From Legionella sp. km772 (GTDB lineage: Bacteria > Pseudomonadota > Gammaproteobacteria > Legionellales > Legionellaceae), in contig NZ_RZGQ01000010.1 of the NCBI RefSeq assembly GCF_003989735.1, forward strand, positions 1-41,390: DNA of 41,390 nt, given 5' to 3'. Positions 17,056 to 27,687 of this stretch are shown here, one piece after another. Position numbers and translations under genes: made by a program. Each line of letters starts with the position of its first letter. Position 1 is the first letter of the stretch. The notes beneath the pieces are model-generated. The model was not told the origin of the DNA, searched no databases, and saw only the letters and a program-made list of their open reading frames with translations.

Positions 17056-17607
17056 TTATTTTTTATCTCTATCTTTCAATGGAAGATTAAATGCTTCTAA
17101 TAAAGCCTTAGCTTCTTCATTAGTTTTAGCACTTGTAGTAATACAAATATCTAAACCTCGAATACCATCAGTTTTATCATAATCAATTTCAGGAAATACG
17201 ATTTGCTCATGTATTCCCATGCTGTAGTTACCAGTACCATCGAATGATTTAGGATTTAAACCACGAAAATCTCTTACGCGTGGTAGAGTAATAGATACTA
17301 ATCGATCCATGAACTCATACATGCGCTCACGTCGTAGGGTAACCTTACAACCAATTGGCCATCCCTCACGAATTTTAAATCCTGCGAGAGATTTTCTTGC
17401 TTTAGTGACAACAGGTTTTTGTCCTGAAATAAGAGTCATGTCTTCTACAGCATGATTCATTACTTTTTTATCACCAACTGCTTCGCCCACGCCCATATTT
17501 AAAGTTATTTTTAGTATCTTAGGTACTTCCATAACACTAGCGTAGTTAAATCGCTTCATCATCATAGGGACGATGTCTTTCTTATAAAACTCTTTAAGTC
17601 TAGCCAT
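17056..17607 (-). CDS. rplE: Ribosomal protein uL5
   Basis: 183 residues from the ATG at 17607, chosen because AGGTGA lies just upstream and because [10 protein letters not shown] is the family start. A GTG at 17616 would add three residues and leave only four bases after the rplX stop. Blocks [10 protein letters not shown] and [12 protein letters not shown] are intact. It binds 5S rRNA and contacts the P-site tRNA. Confidence 0.97.
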   Translation of the reverse strand: MARLKEFYKKDIVPMMMKRFNYASVMEVPKILKITLNMGVGEAVGDKKVMNHAVEDMTLISGQKPVVTKARKSLAGFKIREGWPIGCKVTLRRERMYEFMDRLVSITLPRVRDFRGLNPKSFDGTGNYSMGIHEQIVFPEIDYDKTDGIRGLDICITTSAKTNEEAKALLEAFNLPLKDRDKK

Positions 17608-17620
17608 TTCAATCACCTAA

Positions 17621-17950
17621 TTAAACACGGTCAATTATTTCGTCATTAGATTTAAAATATCTAACTTTTTTACTAACGCCGCCATTATCAATAAACTTAA
17701 AGCCGACTTTATCAGCTTTTTTAGTAATAGGGTTGTAATGAGCCACATTCGAAACGTGAAGAGGAGCCTCTTTCGATATAATTCCACCACGGTTCTCAGG
17801 TTGTTGCGGATTCGCCTTTACATGCTTCTTAATTAAGTTGCCGCCTTCTACTACAACAGCATCATCAATAACACGAAGAACTTTACCTACATGACCTTTA
17901 CTTTTACCTGCGATAATGATTACTTCATCGCCTGATTTAATGCGTTTCAT
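17621..17950 (-). CDS. rplX: Ribosomal protein uL24
   Basis: 109 residues with a KOW motif at residues 5-35 ([20 protein letters not shown]). One of the first proteins to bind 23S rRNA. Twelve bases after rplN. Confidence 0.97.
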   Translation of the reverse strand: MKRIKSGDEVIIIAGKSKGHVGKVLRVIDDAVVVEGGNLIKKHVKANPQQPENRGGIISKEAPLHVSNVAHYNPITKKADKVGFKFIDNGGVSKKVRYFKSNDEIIDRV

Positions 17951-17962
17951 ATTTAATCCTTC

Positions 17963-18328
17963 TCACAAAACTTCAGCAGCTAGGGAGATAATTTTCATGA
18001 ATCTCTCACGTAGCTCGCGAGTAACAGGGCCGAATATACGGGTACCTATTGGCTCATTCTGATTGTTTAAAAGTACTGCAGCATTACCATCAAAACGAAT
18101 TAAAGAACCATCATCTCGTCTAACGCCTTGCGCTGTTCTAACTACAACAGCTTTCATCACAGCACCTTTTTTTACTTTACTTCTTGGAATAGCGTCTTTG
18201 ACACTAACCTTTATCACATCTCCGACACGTGCATATCGTCGGTGTGAGCCACCAAGTACCTTAATACACATTACTTTGCGTGCTCCGCTGTTATCAGCTA
18301 CTTCGAGCACCGTCTGCATTTGGATCAT
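17963..18328 (-). CDS. rplN: Ribosomal protein uL14
   Basis: 121 residues. [27 protein letters not shown] and [11 protein letters not shown] are family hallmarks. First gene of the spc operon in E. coli order; here preceded by an 89-base gap with a promoter-like element. Confidence 0.98.
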   Translation of the reverse strand: MIQMQTVLEVADNSGARKVMCIKVLGGSHRRYARVGDVIKVSVKDAIPRSKVKKGAVMKAVVVRTAQGVRRDDGSLIRFDGNAAVLLNNQNEPIGTRIFGPVTRELRERFMKIISLAAEVL

Positions 18329-18370
18329 TTTATTTCTCCAGCTCTAATTTCGAACAGAAAAAGGTTGCTG

Positions 18371-18376
18371 ATTATA
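18371..18376 (-). promoter_or_regulatory. Extended -10 promoter before rplN (spc operon)
   Basis: Minus strand TGA-TATAAT, an extended -10, about 43 bases before the rplN start, with a weak -35 (TTTTAA, 18394-18399) at 17 bases. It lies exactly at the S10/spc operon junction where E. coli has its spc promoter. Confidence 0.5.
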
Positions 18377-18417
18377 TCAGGCCTTTTCGGGTTTTAAAAG
18401 TAAATCAACCATTTTGA

Positions 18418-18669
18418 TTAAGAAATTACTTCAACAAGTACCCATGTTTTCGTTTTAGAGAGTGGTCTTGACTCGCGGACTTTAACAATATTGCCAATTT
18501 GACATACTTCATTTTCATCATGGGCATGAATTTTTGTTCTACGCTTCATGATTTTTCCGTATTTTTGATGTTTCACAGTACGCTCTATCATCACAACAAT
18601 AGTTTTATCCATCTTGTCGCTAACTACTTTTCCAACCAGTGTTCTGGCATTTGATTCACTAGTAGACAT
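18418..18669 (-). CDS. rpsQ: Ribosomal protein uS17
   Basis: 83 residues, OB-fold type: [15 protein letters not shown], then RTKIHAHDE and the closing VLVEV. Last gene of the S10 operon; one base after rpmC, 89 bases before rplN. Confidence 0.97.
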   Translation of the reverse strand: MSTSESNARTLVGKVVSDKMDKTIVVMIERTVKHQKYGKIMKRRTKIHAHDENEVCQIGNIVKVRESRPLSKTKTWVLVEVIS

Positions 18670-18670
18670 G

Positions 18671-18865
18671 TTACTTACCTGCCTTTTCAGTCAACAATGT
18701 TTTTACTCGTGCCACAGACTTACGCACCATAGTAATTAGATGTGTTTTATCTAGTGAGCCACTTGCTTTTTTCATTCGTAAATTAAATTGTTCTTTACGT
18801 AATGAAAGCAATTCGCTTTGCAATTCATCTGCTGTTAAATTGCGTAATTCGTCAATCTTTTTCAT
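18671..18865 (-). CDS. rpmC: Ribosomal protein uL29
   Basis: 64 residues forming a two-helix hairpin: [20 protein letters not shown] is the family core. Its start overlaps the rplP stop by one base. It lies at the tunnel exit and helps dock trigger factor and SRP. Confidence 0.97.
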   Translation of the reverse strand: MKKIDELRNLTADELQSELLSLRKEQFNLRMKKASGSLDKTHLITMVRKSVARVKTLLTEKAGK

Positions 18866-19278
18866 TACATTACCGTCCTTTCTTCAAAGGTTACTTTGAA
18901 AGGAAGTTTTGCCTTAGCTAAATTAAAAGCTTCCATAGCAAGCTCTTTTGATACACCTTCCATTTCAAATAAAACTTTACCAGGTTGTATTTGCGCAACC
19001 CAATATTCAACGCTACCTTTACCTTTACCTTGTCTTACTTCTAGTGGCTTTTGCGTAATAGGCTTATCTGGAAATACACGAATCCAAATTTTTCCGCCAC
19101 GCTTAATATGACGAGTCATAGCACGACGAGCAGCTTCGATTTGACGTGCAGTCAAACGTCCACGCTCTAGTGCTTTTAAACCAAATTCACCGAAACTGAT
19201 TTTGCTGCCGCGTAGAGCCAAACCTCTATTACGACCTTTCATTTGTTTGCGGTACTTAGTACGCTTTGGTTGCAACAT
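18865..19278 (-). CDS. rplP: Ribosomal protein uL16
   Basis: 137 residues. [19 protein letters not shown] at the start and [18 protein letters not shown] in the middle are typical. It helps position A-site tRNA. 16 bases after rpsC. Confidence 0.98.
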   Translation of the reverse strand: MLQPKRTKYRKQMKGRNRGLALRGSKISFGEFGLKALERGRLTARQIEAARRAMTRHIKRGGKIWIRVFPDKPITQKPLEVRQGKGKGSVEYWVAQIQPGKVLFEMEGVSKELAMEAFNLAKAKLPFKVTFEERTVM

Positions 19279-19294
19279 GATTTTTAATCCTCAC

Positions 19295-19951
19295 TCACTG
19301 GGCGCTGTCTGTTGATCTTTTCTTTTGAGGGAGAATTTCGCCCTTGAAAATCCAGACCTTAACACCAATAATTCCGTAGGTAGTTTTAGATTCAGCTGTA
19401 CCATAATCAATATCAGCTCTAAAAGTATGTAAAGGGACACGGCCTTCTCTATACCATTCGCTACGTGCAATTTCAGCACCGCCTAATCGACCACTAACAC
19501 AAATTTTAATACCTTTAGCACCAGCTTTTAATGCAGAGGTAACAGCACGTTTCATGGCTCTTCTGAACATAACACGTTGCTCTAACTGCTGCGCAATACC
19601 TTCGGCAACTAAAGTGGAATCTAATTCTGGCTTCTTAATTTCTTCAATATTAAGATGCACAGGCACACCTAACTTATTAGAAATTTCTTGACGCAAGGCT
19701 TCAATACCGCCGCCTTTTTTGCCAATAATAACACCAGGTCTAGCAGTAAGAATTGTTACCACAGCATTGTTCGCGGGTCGTTCAATTAAAATCTTACTAA
19801 CAGCTGCTGCCATTAATTTTTTCTTTAATTCGGTACGTAATTTGATATCTTGAATTAAAAATTCAGCATAGCGCTTTCCAGCAAACCATTTAGAATTCCA
19901 ATCTTTAATAATACCGAGGCGTATACCTATCGGGTTAACTTTTTGTCCCAT
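19295..19951 (-). CDS. rpsC: Ribosomal protein uS3
   Basis: 218 residues. [14 protein letters not shown] at the start, a type II KH domain with [15 protein letters not shown], and the C-terminal domain with [13 protein letters not shown]. It lines the mRNA entry tunnel. Two bases after rplV. Confidence 0.98.
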   Translation of the reverse strand: MGQKVNPIGIRLGIIKDWNSKWFAGKRYAEFLIQDIKLRTELKKKLMAAAVSKILIERPANNAVVTILTARPGVIIGKKGGGIEALRQEISNKLGVPVHLNIEEIKKPELDSTLVAEGIAQQLEQRVMFRRAMKRAVTSALKAGAKGIKICVSGRLGGAEIARSEWYREGRVPLHTFRADIDYGTAESKTTYGIIGVKVWIFKGEILPQKKRSTDSAQ

Positions 19952-19953
19952 TG

Positions 19954-20289
19954 CTATTCCTCATCAGATACTTTAATGGTGATATGGCAAGTTCGCTTGC
20001 AAATACGATTTGCGCGGCCCTTGGCTCTGGGACTAATGCGTTTTAAAGTTGTAGCTTCGTCAACGCATACCATACCTACTTTAAGATCATCAATATCAGC
20101 ACCATTATTATTTTCTGCATTGGCTATCGCAGACTCTAATAATTTAAGCATTAATTGAGCACCTTTTTTGGGTGTGAACTTGAGGACATCAAGTGCACTT
20201 GACACGTTCATATTACGTATCATATCGGCCACTAACCTACCTTTTTGGGCAGATAAAGGAGCACCTTTTAATTTAGCTGTAACTTCCAT
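19954..20289 (-). CDS. rplV: Ribosomal protein uL22
   Basis: 111 residues from the second of two adjacent ATG codons; GAGGG is too close to the first (20292) and well spaced for 20289. [16 protein letters not shown], and [17 protein letters not shown] in the hairpin region that lines the exit tunnel. Nine to ten bases after rpsS. Confidence 0.96.
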   Translation of the reverse strand: MEVTAKLKGAPLSAQKGRLVADMIRNMNVSSALDVLKFTPKKGAQLMLKLLESAIANAENNNGADIDDLKVGMVCVDEATTLKRISPRAKGRANRICKRTCHITIKVSDEE

Positions 20290-20298
20290 CATACCCTC

Positions 20299-20577
20299 TT
20301 ACTTACCTTTAGCCTTTCTGTCACCAGAATGGCCTTTGAATGTACGAGTCATGGCAAACTCACCTAATTTGTGACCAACCATATTGTCTGTGATAAATAC
20401 GGGGACATGATCTTTACCGTTATGCACAGCTATAGTTAAATCAATCATTTCTGGAACGATTGTAGAACGTCTAGACCAAGTTTTAATTGGTTTCTTAGAT
20501 TTAGCTTTTATTGCAGCTTCTACTTTACTGATCAAATGATGGTCAATAAATGGACCTTTTCTTATAGAACGAGCCAC
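20299..20577 (-). CDS. rpsS: Ribosomal protein uS19
   Basis: 92 residues from GTG at 20577, giving the family start [17 protein letters not shown] lies seven bases upstream. A TTG at 20592 would add five residues but removes that ribosome-binding site. Later blocks [12 protein letters not shown] and [13 protein letters not shown] are intact. It binds the small-subunit head with S13. Confidence 0.96.
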   Translation of the reverse strand: MARSIRKGPFIDHHLISKVEAAIKAKSKKPIKTWSRRSTIVPEMIDLTIAVHNGKDHVPVFITDNMVGHKLGEFAMTRTFKGHSGDRKAKGK

Positions 20578-20595
20578 TTGATATCCTCTCAAAAA

Positions 20596-21423
20596 TTATT
20601 TTTTCTTACGACGTCTAACGATAAAACCATCAGTACGTTTATTACTTCTAGTTTTGTATCCTTTAGTCGGTAATCCCCATGGAGATACAGGATGACGTCC
20701 GCCAGAAGTTTTACCTTCACCACCACCATGTGGATGGTCAACTGGGTTCATAGCAACCCCACGAACTGTTGGGCGAATACCTCTCCAACGCTTAGCACCT
20801 GCTTTACCTAAAGCACGTAAGCTATGTTCGCTATTACTAACTTCACCAATAACAGCACGACATAAGACATGTATCTTACGCATTTCACCGGAGCGCAATC
20901 TAAGAGTTGCATAAACACCTTCTTTAGCAACTAATTGTCCACTGCATCCAGCACTACGAAGCATCTGCGCACCTTTTCCTGCTTTCATTTCCACACAGTG
21001 GATTGTAGTACCGACAGGGATATTCTTTAGAGGCAAACAATTACCTACGCTAATTGGTGAGTCAGCACCACTAACAACTGTGGCACCCACTTCTAAATTA
21101 GCTGGAGCGATGATGTATCTTTTCTCACCATCTGCATAAGCAATTAGAGCAATTAAAGCTGTTCTATTTGGATCATACTCTAGTCGCTCAACACGACCAT
21201 TGATTCCATCTTTATTTCTTTTAAAATCAATAATACGGTATTTTTGACTATGTCCACCACCAATATGCCGTACAGTAATACGACCTTGATTATTACGTCC
21301 ACCAGTTTTCTTCAAAGTTTCAACCAATGAAGAAAGAGGCTTTCCTTTATGTATATTGTGATGAACTACACGTATCTCGCCACGTTTACCTGGCGATGTA
21401 GGTTTGGATTTTAATAGTGCCAT
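20596..21423 (-). CDS. rplB: Ribosomal protein uL2
   Basis: 275 residues. The catalytic-centre block [20 protein letters not shown] contains the conserved His needed near the peptidyl transferase centre. Preceded by rplW (11 bases) and followed by rpsS in S10 order. Confidence 0.98.
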   Translation of the reverse strand: MALLKSKPTSPGKRGEIRVVHHNIHKGKPLSSLVETLKKTGGRNNQGRITVRHIGGGHSQKYRIIDFKRNKDGINGRVERLEYDPNRTALIALIAYADGEKRYIIAPANLEVGATVVSGADSPISVGNCLPLKNIPVGTTIHCVEMKAGKGAQMLRSAGCSGQLVAKEGVYATLRLRSGEMRKIHVLCRAVIGEVSNSEHSLRALGKAGAKRWRGIRPTVRGVAMNPVDHPHGGGEGKTSGGRHPVSPWGLPTKGYKTRSNKRTDGFIVRRRKKK

Positions 21424-21434
21424 CTTAATCTACC

Positions 21435-21731
21435 TTATTCAGTAACTGTAAAGTCAATATCTTGATCAGCATGAAGAGATACAAATGCTTTCTTCCAGTC
21501 ACTACGCTTACCACTTGTTTGTTTAAAGCGCTTAGATTTACCCTTCACATTAACAACAGATACATTTTTAACTTTTACATTAAATATGTGTTCAACAGCC
21601 ATTTTAATTTCGTCTTTAGTAGCATCTTTCAATACTTTAAAAGTGAACTGTTTAAACTTGTCGGCCATTACAGTAGTCTTTTCAGAAGTATGTGGTTCAC
21701 GTAGAACCATCATCAGTCTTTCAGCATTCAT
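21435..21731 (-). CDS. rplW: Ribosomal protein uL23
   Basis: 98 residues. [15 protein letters not shown] at the start, and the [15 protein letters not shown] central loop here reads [12 protein letters not shown]. It is the tunnel-exit docking site for trigger factor and SRP. Start overlaps the rplD stop by four bases. Confidence 0.97.
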   Translation of the reverse strand: MNAERLMMVLREPHTSEKTTVMADKFKQFTFKVLKDATKDEIKMAVEHIFNVKVKNVSVVNVKGKSKRFKQTSGKRSDWKKAFVSLHADQDIDFTVTE

Positions 21732-22333
21732 TGTAACTGTTCCTCAATTTTTTTAATTGCAGCTTCTGTAACAACAACTTTTTCAAATCTAAGTAAGGAA
21801 ACAGGATCTATAGTTGTAACATCACAGATATCGTAGTCAATTAAGTTTCTAGAACCTAGATATTCATTTTCACCAACTTCACTCATGATAATCAGCGCAT
21901 TTTTAATGTTCATCTGATTCATTTTGTTTGCAAAATCCTTTGTTCGATGACTTTCACATTGAAAATCACTAACAATAATTAGATTCTCAGTACGGCAAAG
22001 TTCGGAGATTATACTACGTAATGCGCGTTTGTACATTTTTTTATTAAGCTTTTGTGAATAATCTCGCTTTTTAGAAGCAAAAGTTACTCCACCACTTCTC
22101 CATAAGGGGCTTCTGATAGTTCCAGCTCTAGCTCTACCAGTACCTTTTTGGTTCCATGGCTTTTTACCACCACCACGCACTTCAGAACGGGTTTTCTGTG
22201 CACTGTTACCACTACGTGCATTATTCATGTAGGTTACTACTGCTTGATGAACCAAGCCTTCATTGTAACCATAAGCAAAAACATCGCTGTTTAAGTTAAT
22301 TTTTGCTTTCGTATCGATTGTTGTAATTTCCAT
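21728..22333 (-). CDS. rplD: Ribosomal protein uL4
   Basis: 201 residues from ATG at 22333, whose A is also the last base of the rplC stop; AGAGGTGAG is well placed upstream. The GTG at 22336 is rejected. The tunnel loop [20 protein letters not shown] is intact. In E. coli L4 also controls its own S10 operon by attenuation; no such leader is visible upstream of rpsJ here because tuf lies five bases away. Confidence 0.97.
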   Translation of the reverse strand: MEITTIDTKAKINLNSDVFAYGYNEGLVHQAVVTYMNNARSGNSAQKTRSEVRGGGKKPWNQKGTGRARAGTIRSPLWRSGGVTFASKKRDYSQKLNKKMYKRALRSIISELCRTENLIIVSDFQCESHRTKDFANKMNQMNIKNALIIMSEVGENEYLGSRNLIDYDICDVTTIDPVSLLRFEKVVVTEAAIKKIEEQLQ

Positions 22334-22980
22334 CACTCACCTCTTGCTTGCTTTTTTACTGCATGCTTAATTTCTAAGCGGGCACCTGGAGCACCAGGAA
22401 TAGCACCTTTAATGAGCAGTAGATTTCTTTCAGCATCAACACGTACTAATTCAAGAGTTTGAACTGTGCAACGAACATTACCTAAATGTCCTGCCATTTT
22501 CTTACCTTTGAATACACGGCCTGGTGTCTGATTCTGACCAATAGAACCTGGAACACGATGTGATCTAGAGTTACCATGACTTGCGTCTTGGGTTCTAAAG
22601 TTATGACGCTTTACAGTTCCTGCAAAACCTTTACCTTTAGTAGTACCAGATACGTCAACATGCTGTCCTGCAGAAAAGATCTCACTTATTGATACAACTT
22701 GTCCAAGCTTGAACTCATCTTCGTTATCAATACGAAATTCAACTTGCATATCACCAGCTTCAATTTCTGCTTTAGCAAAATGTCCAGCTTGGGGCTTAAC
22801 GACATTATTTGCTTTTTTTGTTCCAGCAGTTAATTGAACTGCTGAATAACCGTCATTTTCTAAAGTTTTAATTTGTGAAATGCGGTTAGGTTGTACTTCA
22901 ACAACAGATACAGGAATAGATATTCCTTCTGGAGTGAAAATACGCGTCATTCCAACTTTACGACCTAATAAACCGATCAT
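22333..22980 (-). CDS. rplC: Ribosomal protein uL3
   Basis: 215 residues. [15 protein letters not shown] at the start. The [20 protein letters not shown] loop approaches the peptidyl transferase centre and contains the Gln that PrmB methylates in E. coli. 35 bases after rpsJ. Confidence 0.98.
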   Translation of the reverse strand: MIGLLGRKVGMTRIFTPEGISIPVSVVEVQPNRISQIKTLENDGYSAVQLTAGTKKANNVVKPQAGHFAKAEIEAGDMQVEFRIDNEDEFKLGQVVSISEIFSAGQHVDVSGTTKGKGFAGTVKRHNFRTQDASHGNSRSHRVPGSIGQNQTPGRVFKGKKMAGHLGNVRCTVQTLELVRVDAERNLLLIKGAIPGAPGARLEIKHAVKKQARGE

Positions 22981-23015
22981 GATTGTAACACCTCTTGTTT
23001 ATCCTTGCCTAATAA

Positions 23016-23333
23016 CTAGTCATCAAGGCTTATCTGAACGTCTACGCCAGCAGCCAGATCTAATTTCATTAAAGCATCAACTGTTTTTTCAGTAGGATGA
23101 ACAATAACGACCAGGCGTTTATGAGTGCGTAATTCATATTGATCTCGCGCATCTTTATTAACATGCGGAGAAATCAATACAGTAAATTTTTCTTTGCGAA
23201 TTGGCAAAGGTATTGGCCCACGGATTTGTGCGCCAGTACGTTTTGCTGTTTCAACGATTTCACGAGTTGATAAGTCGATTAATCGATGATCAAAGGATTT
23301 TAATCTAATTTTAATATTTTGATTATTACTCAT
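23016..23333 (-). CDS. rpsJ: Ribosomal protein uS10 (NusE)
   Basis: 105 residues. [34 protein letters not shown] and [19 protein letters not shown] are family blocks. Besides its ribosomal role it partners NusB/NusG in antitermination. It begins only five bases after tuf copy 1, so the str and S10 groups run together without a visible promoter. Confidence 0.98.
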   Translation of the reverse strand: MSNNQNIKIRLKSFDHRLIDLSTREIVETAKRTGAQIRGPIPLPIRKEKFTVLISPHVNKDARDQYELRTHKRLVVIVHPTEKTVDALMKLDLAAGVDVQISLDD

Positions 23334-23338
23334 TATAA

Positions 23339-24529
23339 TTACTCGATTATTTTAGCGACAACACCGGCGCCTACAGTACGGCCACCTTCTCTAATTGCAA
23401 AACGTAAACCTTCAGTCATCGCAATCGGTGCATGTAAGTTAACAGTTAATTGTACGTTATCACCAGGCATTACCATTTCAATACCGGCAGGTAAATCACA
23501 AGTTCCTGTCACGTCGGTTGTTCTGAAGTAAAACTGTGGTCGGTATCCATTGAAGAATGGTGTATGTCTTCCACCTTCATCTTTAGATAGTACGTATACT
23601 TCCGCTTCAAATTTAGTGTGAGGCTTAATTGTACCTGGTTTTGCTAGTACTTGTCCACGCTCAACTTCATCTCGCTTAGTTCCACGTAATAATACCCCTA
23701 CGTTATCTCCAGCGCGACCTTCGTCAAGTAATTTACGGAACATTTCAACACCAGTACAAGTAGTCTTTTGTGTATCTCTTATTCCTACGATTTCAACTTC
23801 TTCACCAACTTTAACAATTCCGCTCTCAACACGGCCAGTTACTACTGTACCACGTCCAGAAATAGAGAATACGTCTTCGATTGGTAATAAGAATGCTTTA
23901 TCAATATTACGTACAGGCTCAGGAATATAAGCATCTAATGTGTCTACTAATTTCTCAATAGCTGCTACACCAATCTCGCTTGTGTCGCCTTCTAATGCTT
24001 TTAGAGCAGAGCCAACAACGATTGGAATATCATCACCAGGAAACTCATAGCTGCTTAATAAATCACGCACTTCCATTTCTACTAATTCTAGTAATTCTGG
24101 ATCGTCTACCATATCTGCTTTATTCATGAATACAACAATGTATGGTACACCTACTTGGCGTGATAATAGGATGTGCTCTCTAGTTTGTGGCATTGGGCCA
24201 TCAGCTGCAGAAACAACTAATATAGCGCCGTCCATCTGTGCAGCTCCAGTGATCATGTTCTTAACATAGTCAGCATGGCCTGGGCAATCAACGTGCGCAT
24301 AGTGTCTATTCGTAGATTCGTACTCAACGTGTGCAGTAGAAATTGTAATTCCACGCTCTCTTTCTTCTGGTGCAGCATCAATTTGGTCGTACGCTTTCGC
24401 TTCTCCACCAAACTTCTTAGCCATAATGGTTGTAATAGCCGCTGTTAATGTTGTCTTACCGTGATCTACGTGTCCGATTGTTCCCACATTAACGTGTGGT
24501 TTTTTACGTTCAAATTTTTCCTTCGCCAT
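23339..24529 (-). CDS. tuf: Elongation factor Tu, copy 1
   Basis: 396 residues. GTP-binding motifs are intact: GHVDHGKT (G1), DCPGH (G3), NKAD (G4) and GSALK (G5). It delivers aminoacyl-tRNA to the ribosome. The protein is identical to copy 2 at 39549-40739, and the DNA differs at 18 silent positions, 11 of them packed into 24440-24509. This is the copy in the fusA operon, 20 bases after fusA. Confidence 0.99.
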   Translation of the reverse strand: MAKEKFERKKPHVNVGTIGHVDHGKTTLTAAITTIMAKKFGGEAKAYDQIDAAPEERERGITISTAHVEYESTNRHYAHVDCPGHADYVKNMITGAAQMDGAILVVSAADGPMPQTREHILLSRQVGVPYIVVFMNKADMVDDPELLELVEMEVRDLLSSYEFPGDDIPIVVGSALKALEGDTSEIGVAAIEKLVDTLDAYIPEPVRNIDKAFLLPIEDVFSISGRGTVVTGRVESGIVKVGEEVEIVGIRDTQKTTCTGVEMFRKLLDEGRAGDNVGVLLRGTKRDEVERGQVLAKPGTIKPHTKFEAEVYVLSKDEGGRHTPFFNGYRPQFYFRTTDVTGTCDLPAGIEMVMPGDNVQLTVNLHAPIAMTEGLRFAIREGGRTVGAGVVAKIIE

Positions 24530-24549
24530 TTCAATAACCTCATTAACTT

Positions 24550-26634
24550 TTATTGTTTCTTGATAATTGCTTCAGCAATATTATTAGGTGCCTCAGCGTA
24601 CTTAGAAAATTCCATCGTATATGTTGCTCTTCCCTGAGTAGCAGAACGTAGATCAGTTGAGTAACCAAACATCTCTGCAAGTGGTACTTCAGCTCGAACA
24701 ATTTTTCCAGCTGGAGAATCTTCCATACCTTGAACTAAACCACGACGTCTATTGAGGTCACCCATCACATCACCCATGTAATCTTCTGGAGTAACAACTT
24801 CAACTGCCATAATTGGCTCAAGTAAAACTGGCTTAGCTTTTAAAGCGCCTTGTTTAAAGCATTGCGAACCAGCAATTTTAAAGGCCATTTCGCTTGAGTC
24901 TACTTCATGGAACGAACCATCAAATAGAGTAACTTTAACATCCACTACTGGGTAACCAGCAATTACTCCATTTTGCATTTGTTCCTGAATACCTTTATCA
25001 ACTGCCGGGATGTATTCTTTTGGAATTACACCACCAACAATTGCATTAATAAATTCGTAACCCTTCCCTGCTTCTTGAGGTTCAATTTTCAACCAAACAT
25101 GACCGTATTGTCCACGCCCACCTGATTGTCTTACGAATTTACCTTCCTGCTCTACAGGTTGTTTTAATGTTTCACGATAAGCAACTTGTGGTTTTCCGAC
25201 ATTCGCTTCTACATTAAACTCTCTTCGCATACGATCGACAATAATTTCAAGATGTAATTCACCCATCCCTTCAATAATTGTTTGACCGCTTTCTTCGTCT
25301 GTATGAACTCTAAATGAAGGATCTTCTTGCGCCAACTTACCTAAAGCGATACCCATTTTTTCCTGGTCAGCCTTAGTTCTTGGTTCCACTGCAACTGCAA
25401 TTACCGGATCTGGAAAATCCATTCTTTCTAATATTACTGGATGAGCAATATCACAAAGAGTATCCCCAGTGGTCACAGTTTTTAAACCTACTGCTGCTGC
25501 GATATCACCTGCACGAACTTCCTTAATTTCTTCACGCGAATTAGCATGCATTTGCAATAGACGCCCAATTCGTTCTTTTTTATCTTTAACCGAATTTAGT
25601 ACGGTATCGCCAGACTTTACTATCCCCGAATAGGCTCGGAAATAGGTAAGAGTTCCAACGAAGGGATCTGTTGCAATCTTAAAAGCTAGCGCAGAGAAAG
25701 GGGCATCATAACTGGTTTTTCTTGATGTTTCATTGCCGTCTTCATCTGTACCTTGCACATCAGGGATATCAATAGGTGAAGGAAGATACTCAACTACGCC
25801 ATCTAATACTGCTTGGACACCTTTATTCTTAAAGGCTGAACCACAAAATACAGGGACAATTTGGTTGGTCACTGTAAGGTGGCGTAATGAGGTTTTAATT
25901 TCCTGTTCAGTAAGTTCTTTACCTTCAAGGTATTTTTCCATCAAGTCTTCAGAACCTTCGGCAGCTGCTTCGACTAATAAAGTACGGTATTGTTCACACT
26001 CTGCTAAAAGCTCTTGCGGTACCTCACCATATTGAAAGGTCATACCTTTATTATCTTCATCCCAATGAATAGCCTTCATTTTGATAAGATCAATGACACC
26101 TTTGAAATCTTCTTCCGCTCCAACAGGAATTTGCACCACTACCGGATTTGAACCTAGACGCTGCTTTATCTGGGTTACAACCCGATGAAAGTTAGCGCCC
26201 ATTCTATCCATTTTGTTCACAAACACGATACGTGGAACACCATATTTGTTTGCTTGTCGCCACACTGTCTCGGACTGAGGTTCAACACCTGATACTGAAT
26301 CAAATACTACCACCGCACCATCTAGAACACGTAAAGAACGCTCTACTTCAATCATGAAGTCAACGTGTCCCGGTGTATCAATAATGTTAATACGATGTGC
26401 CTCAAACTGCTTATCCATACCTTGCCAATAACAGGTAGTCGCTGCAGAAGTAATGGTAATGCCGCGCTCTTGCTCTTGAACCATCCAGTCCATAGTCGCA
26501 GCGCCGTCATGTACCTCACCAATTTTATGAGACATACCGGTATAGTACAAAACACGTTCAGTCGTGGTAGTTTTACCAGCGTCCACGTGGGCAGCAATGC
26601 CTATGTTCCTATATCGATTTAATGGAGTTGACAC
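24550..26634 (-). CDS. fusA: Elongation factor G
   Basis: 694 residues. P-loop [19 protein letters not shown], then DTPGHVDF and NKMDRMGA. It drives translocation and, with RRF, ribosome recycling. Full-length with the C-terminal domains IV-V ([20 protein letters not shown]). 12 bases after rpsG. No sign of a FusB or duplicate. Confidence 0.99.
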   Translation of the reverse strand: MSTPLNRYRNIGIAAHVDAGKTTTTERVLYYTGMSHKIGEVHDGAATMDWMVQEQERGITITSAATTCYWQGMDKQFEAHRINIIDTPGHVDFMIEVERSLRVLDGAVVVFDSVSGVEPQSETVWRQANKYGVPRIVFVNKMDRMGANFHRVVTQIKQRLGSNPVVVQIPVGAEEDFKGVIDLIKMKAIHWDEDNKGMTFQYGEVPQELLAECEQYRTLLVEAAAEGSEDLMEKYLEGKELTEQEIKTSLRHLTVTNQIVPVFCGSAFKNKGVQAVLDGVVEYLPSPIDIPDVQGTDEDGNETSRKTSYDAPFSALAFKIATDPFVGTLTYFRAYSGIVKSGDTVLNSVKDKKERIGRLLQMHANSREEIKEVRAGDIAAAVGLKTVTTGDTLCDIAHPVILERMDFPDPVIAVAVEPRTKADQEKMGIALGKLAQEDPSFRVHTDEESGQTIIEGMGELHLEIIVDRMRREFNVEANVGKPQVAYRETLKQPVEQEGKFVRQSGGRGQYGHVWLKIEPQEAGKGYEFINAIVGGVIPKEYIPAVDKGIQEQMQNGVIAGYPVVDVKVTLFDGSFHEVDSSEMAFKIAGSQCFKQGALKAKPVLLEPIMAVEVVTPEDYMGDVMGDLNRRRGLVQGMEDSPAGKIVRAEVPLAEMFGYSTDLRSATQGRATYTMEFSKYAEAPNNIAEAIIKKQ

Positions 26635-26646
26635 GGAATACCTCTC

Positions 26647-27183
<537 letters not shown>

Positions 27184-27193
27184 CTACAATCAG

Positions 27194-27574
27194 TTATTTT
27201 TTATCTTTTGGTTTTTTTGTACCATACTTAGAACGACCTTGTTTACGATCGTTAACTCCTGAAGTATCTAAACTACCGCGAACGGTGTGATAGCGCACCC
27301 CAGGTAAGTCTTTAACACGACCACCTCTGATAAGAACAACAGAGTGTTCTTGGAGGTTATGGCCTTCACCACCGATGTATGAGCTTACTTCAAACCCATT
27401 GGTTAAACGTACACGAGCAACCTTACGCATAGCTGAGTTAGGTTTTTTAGGTGTAGTAGTATAAACGCGTGTACATACACCGCGTCGCTGTGGACATGAC
27501 TCTAGTGCTGGGACGTTACTTTTCTTTTTTACGTCGGCACGAGGCTTTCTTACTAACTGATTAATAGTAGCCAT
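27194..27574 (-). CDS. rpsL: Ribosomal protein uS12
   Basis: 126 residues. [18 protein letters not shown] and [14 protein letters not shown]. The positions linked to streptomycin resistance (Lys43 and Lys88 counting Met) are wild-type lysines, so sensitivity is expected at this target. Asp89 is the site modified by RimO. First gene after a strong promoter. Confidence 0.98.
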   Translation of the reverse strand: MATINQLVRKPRADVKKKSNVPALESCPQRRGVCTRVYTTTPKKPNSAMRKVARVRLTNGFEVSSYIGGEGHNLQEHSVVLIRGGRVKDLPGVRYHTVRGSLDTSGVNDRKQGRSKYGTKKPKDKK

Positions 27575-27630
27575 TTCTACTTAACTCCGATCTGTCACTT
27601 GTGAATATTTCGAATGCATAAGGAGGCCGG

Positions 27631-27659
27631 ATTCTATATAGGTATGGCAGGTTTGTCAA
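27631..27659 (-). promoter_or_regulatory. Sigma70 promoter for rpsL-rpsG-fusA-tuf
   Basis: Minus strand: perfect TTGACA (27654-27659), exactly 17 bases, then TAGAAT (27631-27636). It is 57 bases upstream of the rpsL ATG. The -35 sits in the loop side of an inverted repeat that spans 27646-27672. Confidence 0.7.
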
Positions 27660-27678
27660 GTTTAAACCTGCCTTTTTT
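27646..27678 (+). terminator. Plus-strand intrinsic terminator overlapping the rpsL promoter
   Basis: GGCAGGTTT (27646-27654) pairs perfectly with AAACCTGCC (27664-27672) around nine bases and is followed by six T on the plus strand. In the minus direction there is no T tract, so it does not look like the rpoC terminator. No plus-strand gene lies upstream; it could stop antisense transcripts before they enter rpoC. Confidence 0.55.
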
Positions 27679-27687
27679 GAATCCAGA

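Noticed and set aside
25733..26035. 100-residue plus-strand ORF antisense to fusA, and similar antisense ORFs in rpoB, rpoC and rplL
   Set aside because: They lack ribosome-binding sites and their composition mirrors the codon pattern of the real genes opposite.
27194..27574. Streptomycin-resistance changes in rpsL
   Set aside because: Both Lys positions and the surrounding residues are wild type.
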